NCBI GenBank assembly: GCA_019137255.1
Contig: WPDH01000102.1
Span: 1 to 64,000, forward strand
DNA from: Corinectria fuckeliana
Taxonomy: Eukaryota > Ascomycota > Sordariomycetes > Hypocreales > Nectriaceae
Direction of reading: 5' to 3'
DNA: 64,000 nt
Position 1 is the first letter of the stretch, and the number at the start of each line of letters is the position of its first letter. A program made the translations under genes and the position numbers. Below are positions 12,025 through 21,579 of the stretch, piece by piece. A model generated the notes under the pieces. That model was not told the DNA's origin. It searched no databases and worked only from the letters and a program-made list of their open reading frames with translations.

Positions 12025-14262
12025 TCATTCAGGCGTCATATCCGGGAAGAGGTGATTCCACCTGGTTTCGTTCGTACCCCCTTGGCGGAGATACCGATCG
12101 ATGAAATTCTGCCGGACTTGTTAGCCTCGCCGACCTACAGGACGAAGGAGAATGGGAAAGAGAAAAAAGAGAGCTGCGCATACCCAGTCGAACCCCTCGG
12201 TGGCGCCAAAGAAGCTCTCCAGCGGCAGAAGCTCGTCAAAGTTGACGGGGTAGTCGGTGAGCTGCATCGGGCTGAGGTCCGGCAGCGCGTTCACGTCGAC
12301 CGTGCTGGGCGTGTCGCCGGCGACCAGCGTCGAGTCGTCGGAGAGGCTTGTGTCGGCCGCGGGCGTCTCGACCTTGTCCAGGATGGCCGCGAGGACCTTG
12401 GAGGCGTGGCGGGCATCCTTGGATCTGGCGCCGCGCTCCGTCCAGATGGCGTGGGCGCGTTGGAGCATCCTCACGCGGTGCTGGCGGTCGTGGAGACTTG
12501 GTGGTTCAGGGAGTGTGAGACGGTTTGTTTTTTTCTTTTCCCTTCTGCGAGACGGGGACGTGACTTGGACTTACCTGATGTCGGTAGACTCGCTGAGGTC
12601 TAGACAAATGACCATGGCTGCCACGAGGAAGTCGTGCAGCGTCAGGCTGGAGACCATGAACCGGTCGTCGTACATCCTCCCGCCGGGCCGGATCTCGTGG
12701 TCAAACTCAAGATGCAAGTCGAGGATGCGCAGGGCGGCGTCGCGACAGATATCGCGGGACCCGCTGAACCGGGCCTCGTCCTTGTCGACGCTGAGGTACT
12801 GGCGGTGCAGTACGCAGAGGGTCTTGCGATACATCAGCTCGAGGATCAGACGGTGCATGATGGTGTAGCCCTCGTCGGTGAAGGCGGTGCTGCGGATGGA
12901 GCGGATGCGGTAGCACGGCGGGATGGACGCGTAGAAGTCCTCGAGCTCGGCGTTGAGCGCCATGGTGCCCGCGTACGGCGGCCGCTCCACGGCCAGGGCG
13001 TGCCGGATGACGCGCCGGGTGATGCGGCAGAGGAACGACTTGACGCGCCAGGCGAGGAGCGGCGTCGGGGCCGTCGGCGGGCGCGAGGGCGGCACCTCGG
13101 CGCCCTCATCGAAGTCGTCGTCGGTCAGGTTCCGCGGGTGGTCGGCGCTGCAGACGTCCTGGTAGATCATGGGTGGCATGCCGAGCTGGAAGGAGAAGAG
13201 CAGGTCGCACGACTGGATCATGAACCAGGTGCGGCGGCGCATCTCGGCCTCGAACGAGGGGATGTTGGCCGAGACCTTGGCCGCGTCGAGGTGGTAACCC
13301 CGGCGCTGAGCGAGCCGCACCGCGATCCCGAACAAGGCCCAGATGGTGGCGTCCGAGTCCTCCTTCTGGACGTTGCGCGAGTGGGCGAACATCATGATGG
13401 CCTCGACGGAGAAGGACTTGGCCTTGAGGTACTGGCCGGTGATGAGGCACTGCGCGGCGCGCAGCATGAAGAACTTGGGCTCGGCGACGGAGAGGATCGA
13501 GGGTCCAACGAGGCCCTTGACCTTGGCCACCATGGCGCCGATGCTGAGGATGGAGAACATGATGCTCAGCCAGAGGAAGCTTGTGGACGACGGGTTCTCC
13601 CAGAAGGCGTCATAGCGGCGCCGGAAATGGTGGACGTGTACAAAGGGCACGGCGAGGAACTTGGCGTTGAAGTAGGTCGCCACGAGCCTGTCCGCGTCTG
13701 GGCGGGAGGGGAGGCTGTCGACAACCTCTCTCATGGTGAGAGCGGCCACGTCGCCTAGGAAGATGTCTGGCACCGGGAGCTTCTCTGGCTCCTCTGGAGG
13801 TTGGAGCAGGTCCTCCTCAGCATCGATGACGTTCTGGATGTCGTGGATGCTCTCGAACACGGCCGACCACGACGTCGCGCCATGATAGTCGGCTTCCGTG
13901 CCATCTCCAAGCCCACCACCAGGCTGCAGCGGACCCCCGCGGCCGGGCTTCACAAGGCGGCCATCGCTGCCATCCAGATCCATGGAGCCCGCCGTGGCGA
14001 GCTCCTTGACCATCTCCTCCAGCTTGACCAGCCTCGCCTGGACCTCGAGGCGGCTGACAGGGCCCGACAACGGGCCGAAGCGACACACGCCAGGATCGCC
14101 GCGCTTCTCGCAGGCGCCGCAGGGCTTCTGGCGATCACATTTGCTCTTGCGGCGCTGACAGGCAGTGCACGAGACGGGGTGGCGGTTCCGCTTGATGCGG
14201 TTCGAGTCGGCGGCGCGGAAGACGGTGGTGAAGGCCGCGAGCTCCGGGCCGGACGACGGCAT
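12025..14262 (-). CDS. Zn2Cys6 fungal-specific transcription factor
   Basis: Exons on the minus strand are 14262-12575, 12496-12184 and 12108-12025, giving 694 aa. The zinc cluster is C32, C35, C42, C48, C51, C60 (CX2CX6CX5CX2CX8C) near the N-terminus, followed by a short helix that may be a coiled coil (about 70-95). A large alpha-helical fungal_trans-type middle domain runs roughly 170-480, with typical features such as YFNAKFLAVPFVH and WFMIQSCDLLFS. Intron 1 (12497-12574) joins a split Ser codon to give SLHDRQHRV, a continuation seen in many relatives. For the last intron I chose acceptor 12109 (CTAAC branch, CGGCAG), which yields an FDWNFIDRYL ending. Acceptor 12129/12130 is an alternative with a different C-terminus. 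It is a nuclear regulator with unknown targets. The GC-rich third positions leave long shadow frames on the plus strand. Confidence 0.92.
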
Positions 14263-15237
14263 GGCGGGTTGAAGAAGGAACAGGGTTCCCGGATCGGGTA
14301 ATTAGCTGGTCGGCGGCTTAGACGGACTGAGCGCGGGGAGGGGGACGAGGATTTAGCTATCGCGAGAAACCAGGAACCAGAATAATCGGAACGGCTTCCT
14401 TTTTCCAGCTATCGGTATTGGTAGGGTCGCAGAGGGGAGACCGGCAATATCCCTTGGTAGTCTTGTCGAATTCGGCTGCGGCCAGGCGTCCTGTCAAAGA
14501 TATAGGTGAGGTGCAAGTGCAAATGTGCGACGTGAGTCCTGGATCCTGACAAGCCGGGGGATATGATAGACGCAATGACTCGGCCAATCAGGACAGAAAC
14601 CCGATAGTGCTGCAGTGACAGGATGGGGGAGGGGGATCAAAGATGAAGCCGGTTCTGTGAAACCCGAGGACGGTGGCTTTTAATTCAACGGGGGACCTCG
14701 GACTCGGAGGGCACAAAGAGGCGTACTCGATGCGGGGAAGCTTTGAATGTTGAGCGGTTGGTGGCGGCGACTCCGGTCTCAAGACTTCGAGTAATTTACC
14801 TACTTGGCACTGGGCTTAGTATTGACCATTCAGCCAGATAAGGTCTGCTTTTCGCATCCTCAATGAGCCTCTCCGTCTCAGGCTTCGTCCCGGCTACCCG
14901 GAATAGGCAGGTTGGCTAGTCAAGGCGTGCGCTCCGTCTGTTCATATGTCTCGGCATACTACGAAGCGCAGAGCAGTATTCGCATCTTCACCGTGTGAAG
15001 CCCTTTGTCTCCGCCCGCCCGGTATGGACTTGTCTCCCTTCGGGGTACCGTGCTTCGTACCGTGTCGGGATATGCCGTATGATGTGTGATAATGTGATGA
15101 TGCGATGTGAGATGTGAGATGTGATGTACATTTACAGGACGCCACCATGCTCAGCTAGCCGTGCTCAACTCCATCCATGTTTCCTTTTTTCTCTCGAAAC
15201 CACGGAGCACTCCGGGTCTAGGGCTGTTCAATTATCC
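14263..15237. other. Intergenic region: promoter of the 14262 gene and 3' end of the PPR gene
   Basis: Both flanking genes are on the minus strand, so the left part serves as promoter for the regulator starting at 14262. I see no coding potential, and no repeat beyond short GATGTGA-like runs near 15095-15125. Confidence 0.5.
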
Positions 15238-17670
15238 TTACACCGACTGATCCCGCTCCAGTCGCTTCTTGTTTGTGTCAATGATCTTCTCCATCGTCTG
15301 CAGAGCCCGTGTCTGATCCTTCAGCCGCGCGAACGCTCTGAACGTGTATACATCCGGCTTGAAGCCGGCAGCCTCCAGGTCTTGCAGCGTTCCCACCGTC
15401 TGAGACAGGTTCTGCATCGAGGCGTAGCCCTTGGCCAGCGTATTCCAGGTCACAATATTGGGCTCTAGATTGTGCTCCCGCATGACCTGCAGAACCTGCT
15501 CTGCTAGCATCTTCTCACCCCGCATCATCAAGCCATGGATTAAGATGCTAAACGTGAAGGGGCTGGGCGCCGGATGCACCGCAGACTCTTCCGCAGTCGC
15601 TAGCTCGTCCTTGGCCTCTTCCTTTGGTTTTGGCCTCATCGAGTCTCGAAGCATGTCGCCAAAGACCTGCAGGGCCGGCCGCAGTAGGGATTTGCGCTCC
15701 AGCATGGCCAAGATCAGCGTATCGTGGATTACGCTCCCCTGTTCCTTGACCATCTCAGCCGCCCAGTTGCACCCCGCGTCGCGCTCCTCTAGTCGCGTCT
15801 TGAAGAAGGTATAGAACGCCATGATATCATATGGGTTATCGAGACTTTTGATGTATGCGCGTAGCATGATGGCCAGAGTCGTCGAATTTGGCGTTTGTTG
15901 GGGGGCATCGCCCGTTTCGAAAAACTCGTTGACCACGGGTATGATGGTGTGCTTGAATTCCCACTCCCTTCGAGGACCGGCCCTAAACTTCTCGGGGCCG
16001 TCCTCATTGTCTTGCTCCAGGATCAAGGGCAGAGTATCTGGCACCAACCATTGCAACGGCTGCAGATCAAATTTCTTGGCGTATATGGCCAGCATCGGCG
16101 CGAAGAGGGGCAGAACCCAAGGCGCCTGGTACTTCTTCTCGCGACACTCCATCTCCGCGAAGTAGAAAATAGAGTGTAGTGTGTTGTTGAGCACATCGAC
16201 GTAAGGGGCTTTCGCCGCCTTAGCTACGTCAAGGGCTTGACGCACGTTTGATGCCTTCAGACTATTCTTGACTCCCCTGAAGACCGTCGTGTAACATCGC
16301 AAATCTAGATCGGCGCCGTTCTCGGCGAGTAGGAGGGGCAGCCGGATTGCCTCCGCAATGTCCCCTTGCTTGCAGAGAGAGTCGACGAGTGCGGTGAAAC
16401 TGACAAGGTTGGGGGAATACCCGTTCTCGAGGAAGAATTCCATGGCTCGCTGCGGCGAGAAGGTGCTATCCTCCGCCTGGGACCAACCGTCTCCAGTATG
16501 CGTTGAATGAAGCAATGTCGTGATGACACTGGCAACAGTCGGGTGGTTCAAATTGACGCCGTCCTTGGCAACATTCCGCAAGATGTCATATGCCGTTTCC
16601 TTGTGAGCGTGACTCTTGGCCAGGGCACTGGCGTATTGTAGGAGGGTGTTTCGATGCAGCTTCAGGCCAGCTTGGTGAAGGATCTGGTAGATCTCCGCTG
16701 CCTGGTTGCTCGGCAGCTTTTTGGCGAGGACACCGAGAGTCTCCTGGCGCAGCGGGACGTGTTTGGGAGGCAGATCGACTATGACTTTGGCAACCAGCTC
16801 TACGATCTCGTCAGCTTTTAACTGCCGATCACGGGGACTGGTGAGGTCTTCCAGTCGAAGCTTTTTCGCGTAGTAAAACAAGACATCGGAGATGGCAAAT
16901 CCTGGTGGTAATGGGTCTAAAGTAGCCTCGAGGACCAGATCTGCCTTGTCGGGGCAGTTATGAAGTGTTGACAACATGACTGTCGGCCACCGTTGCGTCC
17001 GAGACTCAACGTCGAGTTCCTCCCACGCCTTCTGCATGCTGTATGTATCATCGAGTTCGAACAGCCACTTCCCATCTTCGCGCCAAGGCCAGGAACTGGG
17101 ATTCTTTGGTTCCATAATGTTTTCCAGCTTCCGCTTCCAAAAATTGAATCGTTGTCGGGCAGCCACCACCTCCTCCGGAGGATATTGATGCCTTATAAAT
17201 CCCCATTGCAAGTAATCTGTCTTCTTCTTATTCAGTGCCGCCTTGCGCTTGGGTCGTTCCTCGGCGCGCTTAGCGGCAGTCTGGGGACTCGCTGGAGTCT
17301 TTGATTGGGAGGGTCGAGGGCTCCGAGCAGAGCTAGATACCCCTTTACTCTTCTTTTCCTTTGGATACGGTCTCGGTTTGGATGTGTATTCAGTTGTGCG
17401 TTTCTGGGTTCCTTTGGTTTCGGGGGTTTCGGGGTTTAGCTGAGCCGGGTATGGCTCGGACGGTTGCGACAATCTATTTTGGATGCTCAATTGAGTCAAT
17501 ACCATGGGCTGTTCGTTCCCCAGCTGCGACTGCGACGCCGCATGGTATGCCCTCGAAACAGTCGTCGTCTTGAGTCGTGCATGATTCTGTCGCAAAGCGA
17601 GAGAAGCTGCTCGCTGGGTCCAGGACACGGCCACAGAGGACTCGAACCTGGTGCAGCAGGCGCGGTACAT
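15238..17670 (-). CDS. Mitochondrial pentatricopeptide repeat (PPR) protein
   Basis: A single exon of 810 aa. The N-terminus (MYRACCTRFESSVAVSWTQR) is Arg-rich, lacks acidic residues apart from one Glu and is amphipathic, which fits a mitochondrial presequence. A Lys/Pro/Ser-rich linker (about 80-150) follows, then an all-helical body. PPR-like helical hairpins are visible around 320-375, 405-450 (SPNLVSFTALVDSLCKQGD) and most clearly 700-782 (EPNIVTWNTLAKGYASMQN, KPDVYTFRAFAR). PPR proteins bind organellar RNA and act in its processing, stability or translation. This one could serve a specific mitochondrial mRNA, but I cannot assign an orthologue such as Cya5 or Aep3. It is divergent from the Cwf18 gene, with 421 bp between the two ATGs. 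Confidence 0.9.
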   Translation of the reverse strand: MYRACCTRFESSVAVSWTQRAASLALRQNHARLKTTTVSRAYHAASQSQLGNEQPMVLTQLSIQNRLSQPSEPYPAQLNPETPETKGTQKRTTEYTSKPRPYPKEKKSKGVSSSARSPRPSQSKTPASPQTAAKRAEERPKRKAALNKKKTDYLQWGFIRHQYPPEEVVAARQRFNFWKRKLENIMEPKNPSSWPWREDGKWLFELDDTYSMQKAWEELDVESRTQRWPTVMLSTLHNCPDKADLVLEATLDPLPPGFAISDVLFYYAKKLRLEDLTSPRDRQLKADEIVELVAKVIVDLPPKHVPLRQETLGVLAKKLPSNQAAEIYQILHQAGLKLHRNTLLQYASALAKSHAHKETAYDILRNVAKDGVNLNHPTVASVITTLLHSTHTGDGWSQAEDSTFSPQRAMEFFLENGYSPNLVSFTALVDSLCKQGDIAEAIRLPLLLAENGADLDLRCYTTVFRGVKNSLKASNVRQALDVAKAAKAPYVDVLNNTLHSIFYFAEMECREKKYQAPWVLPLFAPMLAIYAKKFDLQPLQWLVPDTLPLILEQDNEDGPEKFRAGPRREWEFKHTIIPVVNEFFETGDAPQQTPNSTTLAIMLRAYIKSLDNPYDIMAFYTFFKTRLEERDAGCNWAAEMVKEQGSVIHDTLILAMLERKSLLRPALQVFGDMLRDSMRPKPKEEAKDELATAEESAVHPAPSPFTFSILIHGLMMRGEKMLAEQVLQVMREHNLEPNIVTWNTLAKGYASMQNLSQTVGTLQDLEAAGFKPDVYTFRAFARLKDQTRALQTMEKIIDTNKKRLERDQSV

Positions 17671-18091
17671 TTGAGCCGCTGGCGTTACCCCGGGTCGGCC
17701 TCAACGCGAGGTCAGTAGTTCGCCGTCTGCATAATTGTCGCAATGGTGGAATCGAGGGCGAGTCGTAAAAACTGGCGTTGTTGGTGGAGGACCTGCTGGA
17801 GTTGTTGGTAAATATCTGGAAAGTTTTCCGAAGTCGCTCCAGACACAGACAGCCTCAACTATTTTAGCAGGGGCAGCGTTAGCCCCGCGAGGTTTTATTA
17901 GTGGCGCTTGGCCCTGCAGCGGCTCTGTCGCGTCTGTCGGGATCCAACCAACCTTGAGTTCGTTCTGTCAACTCTGTTTTCCACCCCACCAAAACTTTGA
18001 ACAACCACACCAAGCTTCCAAGACCGAAGACCTCACATAAAGCAGCCTTGGTGGCCTGTTCACGGGTTGCAGCATTCAACATCTCTGCGCC
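17671..18091. promoter_or_regulatory. Divergent promoter between the PPR and Cwf18 genes
   Basis: A 421-bp spacer separates two head-to-head housekeeping genes. It probably carries both core promoters. No TATA box stands out. Confidence 0.5.
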
Positions 18092-18718
18092 ATGTCCTCC
18101 TCTCAGGTCGGCCTCGGCGCCGCGGTGGACGATCGAAAAGCCCGGCTCGCTAAGCTCAAGAACCTCAAGCGAAAGCAACCTACCGACGAAATCGTCGCCC
18201 CCGAGTCAGAGCGATCCGCCTCGCCCCCCGCAGAGCTCGACGTCTCCCGGCTACACGTGTCCGGCCGCAACTACGACTATGAGACGCGAGGCCCGAAGCT
18301 TGGGTTCGAGGCGCCGCCGACCCTGGGCCTCGAGAAGCAAACTCTAGAGGAGCAGGCCGCAGAGCTCGAGGCCCAGGTTAGGCTGAAAGCCGCCGAAGAG
18401 GAGCAGGAGGAGAAGGGGATTGATCTGTTCAAGCTGCAGCCAAAGAAGCCGAATTGGGACCTGAAAAGAGAACTTGACAAGAAAATGGAGGTTTTGAACG
18501 TCCGAACCGACAATGCGATCGCGCGACTGGTTCGAGATCGCATCGCCAGCGCGCAGAAGGCAGCTCAGAAGTTAAAGGCAGTCGGGGATGGACAAGGCGA
18601 CGGAGAGGCCTTGGGTATGGATGGTGTGGCATTGGTGGAGGGCCTTCGAGTCAGAGAGAGGGAGGAGGAAGAGGACGAGCGACGAGAACGGGAAGAACAG
18701 GCGGCACTAGATGCTTGA
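18092..18718 (+). CDS. cwf18: Pre-mRNA splicing factor Cwf18/CCDC12 family protein
   Basis: A single exon of 208 aa with an ATG in a good context (GCCATG). The family signature is present: an N-terminal basic segment DDRKARLAKLKNLKRK, a middle NYDYETRGPKLGF block, an acidic coiled coil (about 75-110, LEEQAAELEAQVRLKAAEEE), then DLFKLQPKKPNWDLKRELDKK and a helical C-terminus ending in Glu/Arg-rich repeats. Cwf18 (CCDC12 in humans) is a nuclear component of the NineTeen complex-associated spliceosome. The gene is tail-to-tail with the zinc-knuckle/SR-like gene; the two stop codons are about 100 bp apart, so the 3' UTRs probably overlap. Confidence 0.93.
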   Translation: MSSSQVGLGAAVDDRKARLAKLKNLKRKQPTDEIVAPESERSASPPAELDVSRLHVSGRNYDYETRGPKLGFEAPPTLGLEKQTLEEQAAELEAQVRLKAAEEEQEEKGIDLFKLQPKKPNWDLKRELDKKMEVLNVRTDNAIARLVRDRIASAQKAAQKLKAVGDGQGDGEALGMDGVALVEGLRVREREEEEDERREREEQAALDA

Positions 18719-18818
18719 GAGTTTCACCTTGTACGTTGGCTTTTCATTTTCTTACAGCGGATTCCCGTACTGGCGCCTTGCGCACCACGGTTGATATTAA
18801 ATGTACATTGATACCCGA

Positions 18819-19802
18819 CTATCTTCCTCCCATGTTCTGCGCCTGGGTGATGGCTAACCGTCGACTGAAAGGGCTCAGGCTTCGCTCCCGGAGGCGCTCT
18901 TGAGCTGCCGGGCCTCTCGACGACGCTGGCGCAATTCCATTATTTCGTCCAGGCGGGCCTCCGTCGCGTCCTCTTCTGGACGTCTGCTGATCCGGCTGCG
19001 GGCGCTGTCTATCCCTGGGCTCTGGTGACCGCGATCCACGGGCAGGACGGTGCCGGGAGTCGAAGAAATCCCTGGATCCCAATGACTCCCGTCGGGAGCG
19101 CCTAGGAGGCGCATCATCCCGCTCAGGATAATCGGGTGCGGCATCGCGAGCCCGGCTGTCGCGTGACAGGGAACGCCTTCGCCCGTGCGAGCTGCGGCTG
19201 CGGCTGTGGCTGAGATCACGACGACCTTCTCGCGGGCTTCCGTTTGATTCCGAACGGGGACTTTGTCCTCGTCGCTGGGGAGGGGGAGATCTGGTCCGTC
19301 GCCGGGGAGGTGACGGCGATCTCGACGCGCCGGTCGAGATGGTCGACACAGAGTGCGAGGATACTGATCTTTGGCGTTTTGAAGTCGACTCAATCAGTTC
19401 GTCTTCGCGTTCCTCACGCTGCCTCTTGCGGGCTCGTTCAGACTCGGCCTTAGCAAGCTGCTCGTCGGCAACTCCTTGCCTAGCAAACGAGTTAGTACAC
19501 ATAAATGAAGAGCCAGCTCAGCATGACTTACTTCCTCTCCAGTGGGTTAGGGGCATCATTCGTTAGCTTTGGAACGAGCTTGGGGTTCCGGAGTTGCTGC
19601 GACCGCGATGGGCGAGACACGTATGGGCGATCTTGTGAAGACGCCTTGCATTCGTATGAGTAGTGGCGTTCCAAGGCGGTCAGTACGGTAGAACAATGAG
19701 TCAAGATATTATGGGGTACCTATCTCTCTTCAGACACTTTTGGCATTGGACATTCGCAGGCGTAGAGCGGGATGGTCCGCCTCGACCTCTATAAGTGAAC
19801 AT
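18819..19802 (-). CDS. Zinc-knuckle, RS-rich nuclear protein (ZCCHC10/SREK1IP1-like); one splice acceptor not found
   Basis: Exon 1 is 19802-19720 (MFTYRGRGGPSRSTPANVQC then QKCLKRD). Exon 2 runs from about 19669 to 19532 (RHYSYECKASSQDRPYVSRP) and exon 3 is 19479-18819. Together exons 1 and 2 build one zinc knuckle, CQKC...HYSYEC. The rest is rich in SR/RS, RD and Pro (RRRTRSPPP), as in splicing-associated proteins. Exon 2 to exon 3 splices cleanly (AA|GTAAGT...GCTAG|G). Intron 1 has a clear GTACCC donor at 19719 and a CTGAC branch-like site, but no AG lies between that donor and the conserved RHYSYEC codons; reading straight through meets TGA. Either a non-AG acceptor, a base error in the assembly or a real mutation is involved. 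The family assignment rests on the knuckle and overall layout. Confidence 0.8.
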
Positions 19803-21579
19803 TGTCGTTGTGAGGCTCGTGGATCACCACTGAAAGTACAGCCCTGCAGCGTTGGTGTTGGGATAGTGTGCAGGTAAAAATGAGGCACTTGAAATAGCAC
19901 AAATGGTGTCAGTAGTGAGTGGCGATGCGGATGAGAGGTTCCGAGCTGCCTTTGAACGGTTGTTGCAGTGAGCCTTATCCAACAGGCTCAGGAGTCGGCT
20001 TTGGTAGAGACCACAAACAAGCCGTGATGGAATTCGACGAGCCCAAACTGAAGACCGGGATCACGTGACTGTATCCTCGGGAGTACTTACATAGTACTGG
20101 TAGACTACCAGGGGGCTAAGTACATAGTACAATTCAACGACTTCAATTCAGTTCTGGGAGGCCCCATGACGTTTTCAGGCAGCAGGGCAAACAAGGAGCT
20201 GACCAGTTCCGAGGAGAGGAAGGAAAGGCTGGCGTTGCCCAACGGAAATGATGCGCTGGACAGGAAGCAATATGAATCCTACCTTACCTTTTGCCAACAC
20301 AGATGCCGACGACCCAACCAACCCAGGACCTAGGCCTAGATCCTGCCTGAGGCCGGACAAGGGCTGGAGCAGAAGTTGCCAGGCGCTTGATGAGCTGTGA
20401 TTGGATGCGATTTCGGTGCAAACTTGACAGTTACCTAAGCACACCGCCACATCGTCTGCTAAGGAACGTGCCGGCGCTAGGTTGTTTTTGGATCAGCTGG
20501 TCCGACGGACGGGGCTGCTGAGGACATGCTCTCTGTAGGTAGAGCCTGTAGAGCCTGTAAGTAGTAGGTAAGCAGAATTGCAACGCAACTCCAAAGCGAG
20601 ACCAAAGGCGCATCGTCGTCTTGGCTCGACAACGTCGTCCTTCTTCTTCTTCATCCTTAATTTCGTTGCTTCGGATGTCCGCATTGGCAACGATTTGAAC
20701 AGCGCTGCTCCTTCGCATTCCCTTGGCTGCTCCATGTCCAGCCCCCTCATCGCTCTATCACTGAACGACAAAAGAGACAGAGCCTTGGTTTTTCCCCCTA
20801 GGCGGCCAACTACCCTAACCGTCCGGCCCGCTGGACCTAATTATCCCACACTCTCCTCTGTAAGTCTCCAGTCCTTCTGTCGTCGACTCGTCCCTGTCCC
20901 GCCCATAATTCCGCCCATAATTTTCTTCCCGCACCCCCCTCCAACTTGCTTGGGCCCTCCACCGTCCACAACCAGTCCTTGTGACAACGACAACTTCGTC
21001 GCCCGCGCTCCCCTCCAATCCTCCGTCATCGCCCCGGCCTCCTCGTGCGCCCTCCGTCTCCCATCGTCATTTCCGTGTCGCTCCCGTCCTTCGTTTGCGC
21101 CCAAAATCGACAGCCTTCTCCCGTCCACCCGTCGTCTGACCCGCGCGCCCACAGTCACAGGACAGTCCCTAACCTCACGACACCGACCTCCAATCCCCCC
21201 ATCTCAGCAAACCAGGCCAGTCCTTCGGACAGCAGTACACGCAGCAGCCAGACAGCCGGACCAACACGAGGCTTCCTCGTCGTCTTACAGAAGCACCTCG
21301 TTAGCCGGAGAACAATGACCTTCCCGTCACGACGATGAGCACCGGTACTCCGTTTTCTTTCTGCTGGTCCGCCTCCATCGATTCTGCTTCTTGATTTCCG
21401 GCCCTGTCCTTCTCAGTCCCGCCGGCTTGTCGTCACCGCCGCAACCCCAGCCGCCGCAGCTGCGTTTGCAACCTCGCATCGTCTTTGGCCGTCGGCAGCG
21501 CGATTTCTCTGTCCAGATAGCCTCCTACTCATCGACTGTCGTCTGTCTTGTTGGCTCCCCAGCCCATTCACTGTCCATC
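19803..21579. promoter_or_regulatory. Divergent intergenic region and CT-rich leader of the R3H-SUZ gene
   Basis: The left part serves the minus-strand zinc-knuckle gene. From about 20580 the plus strand turns strongly pyrimidine-rich and behaves like a long fungal 5' leader for the gene starting at 21580. A 246-codon open frame at 20578-21318 is Ser/Pro/Arg-rich, with no domain. TACATAGTAC-type motifs occur near 20088-20130. Confidence 0.5.

Noticed and set aside
12634..13758. A 374-codon open frame on the plus strand across the second Zn2Cys6 gene
   Set aside because: It is the antisense shadow of a GC-rich coding exon; the peptide is Val/Gly/Glu/His/Arg-rich with no domain, while the minus frame has a full regulator.
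17600..17690. A GGTTCGAGTCC sequence resembling a tRNA T-arm
   Set aside because: It lies in the PPR coding start and no acceptor, D or anticodon arm can be folded around it.
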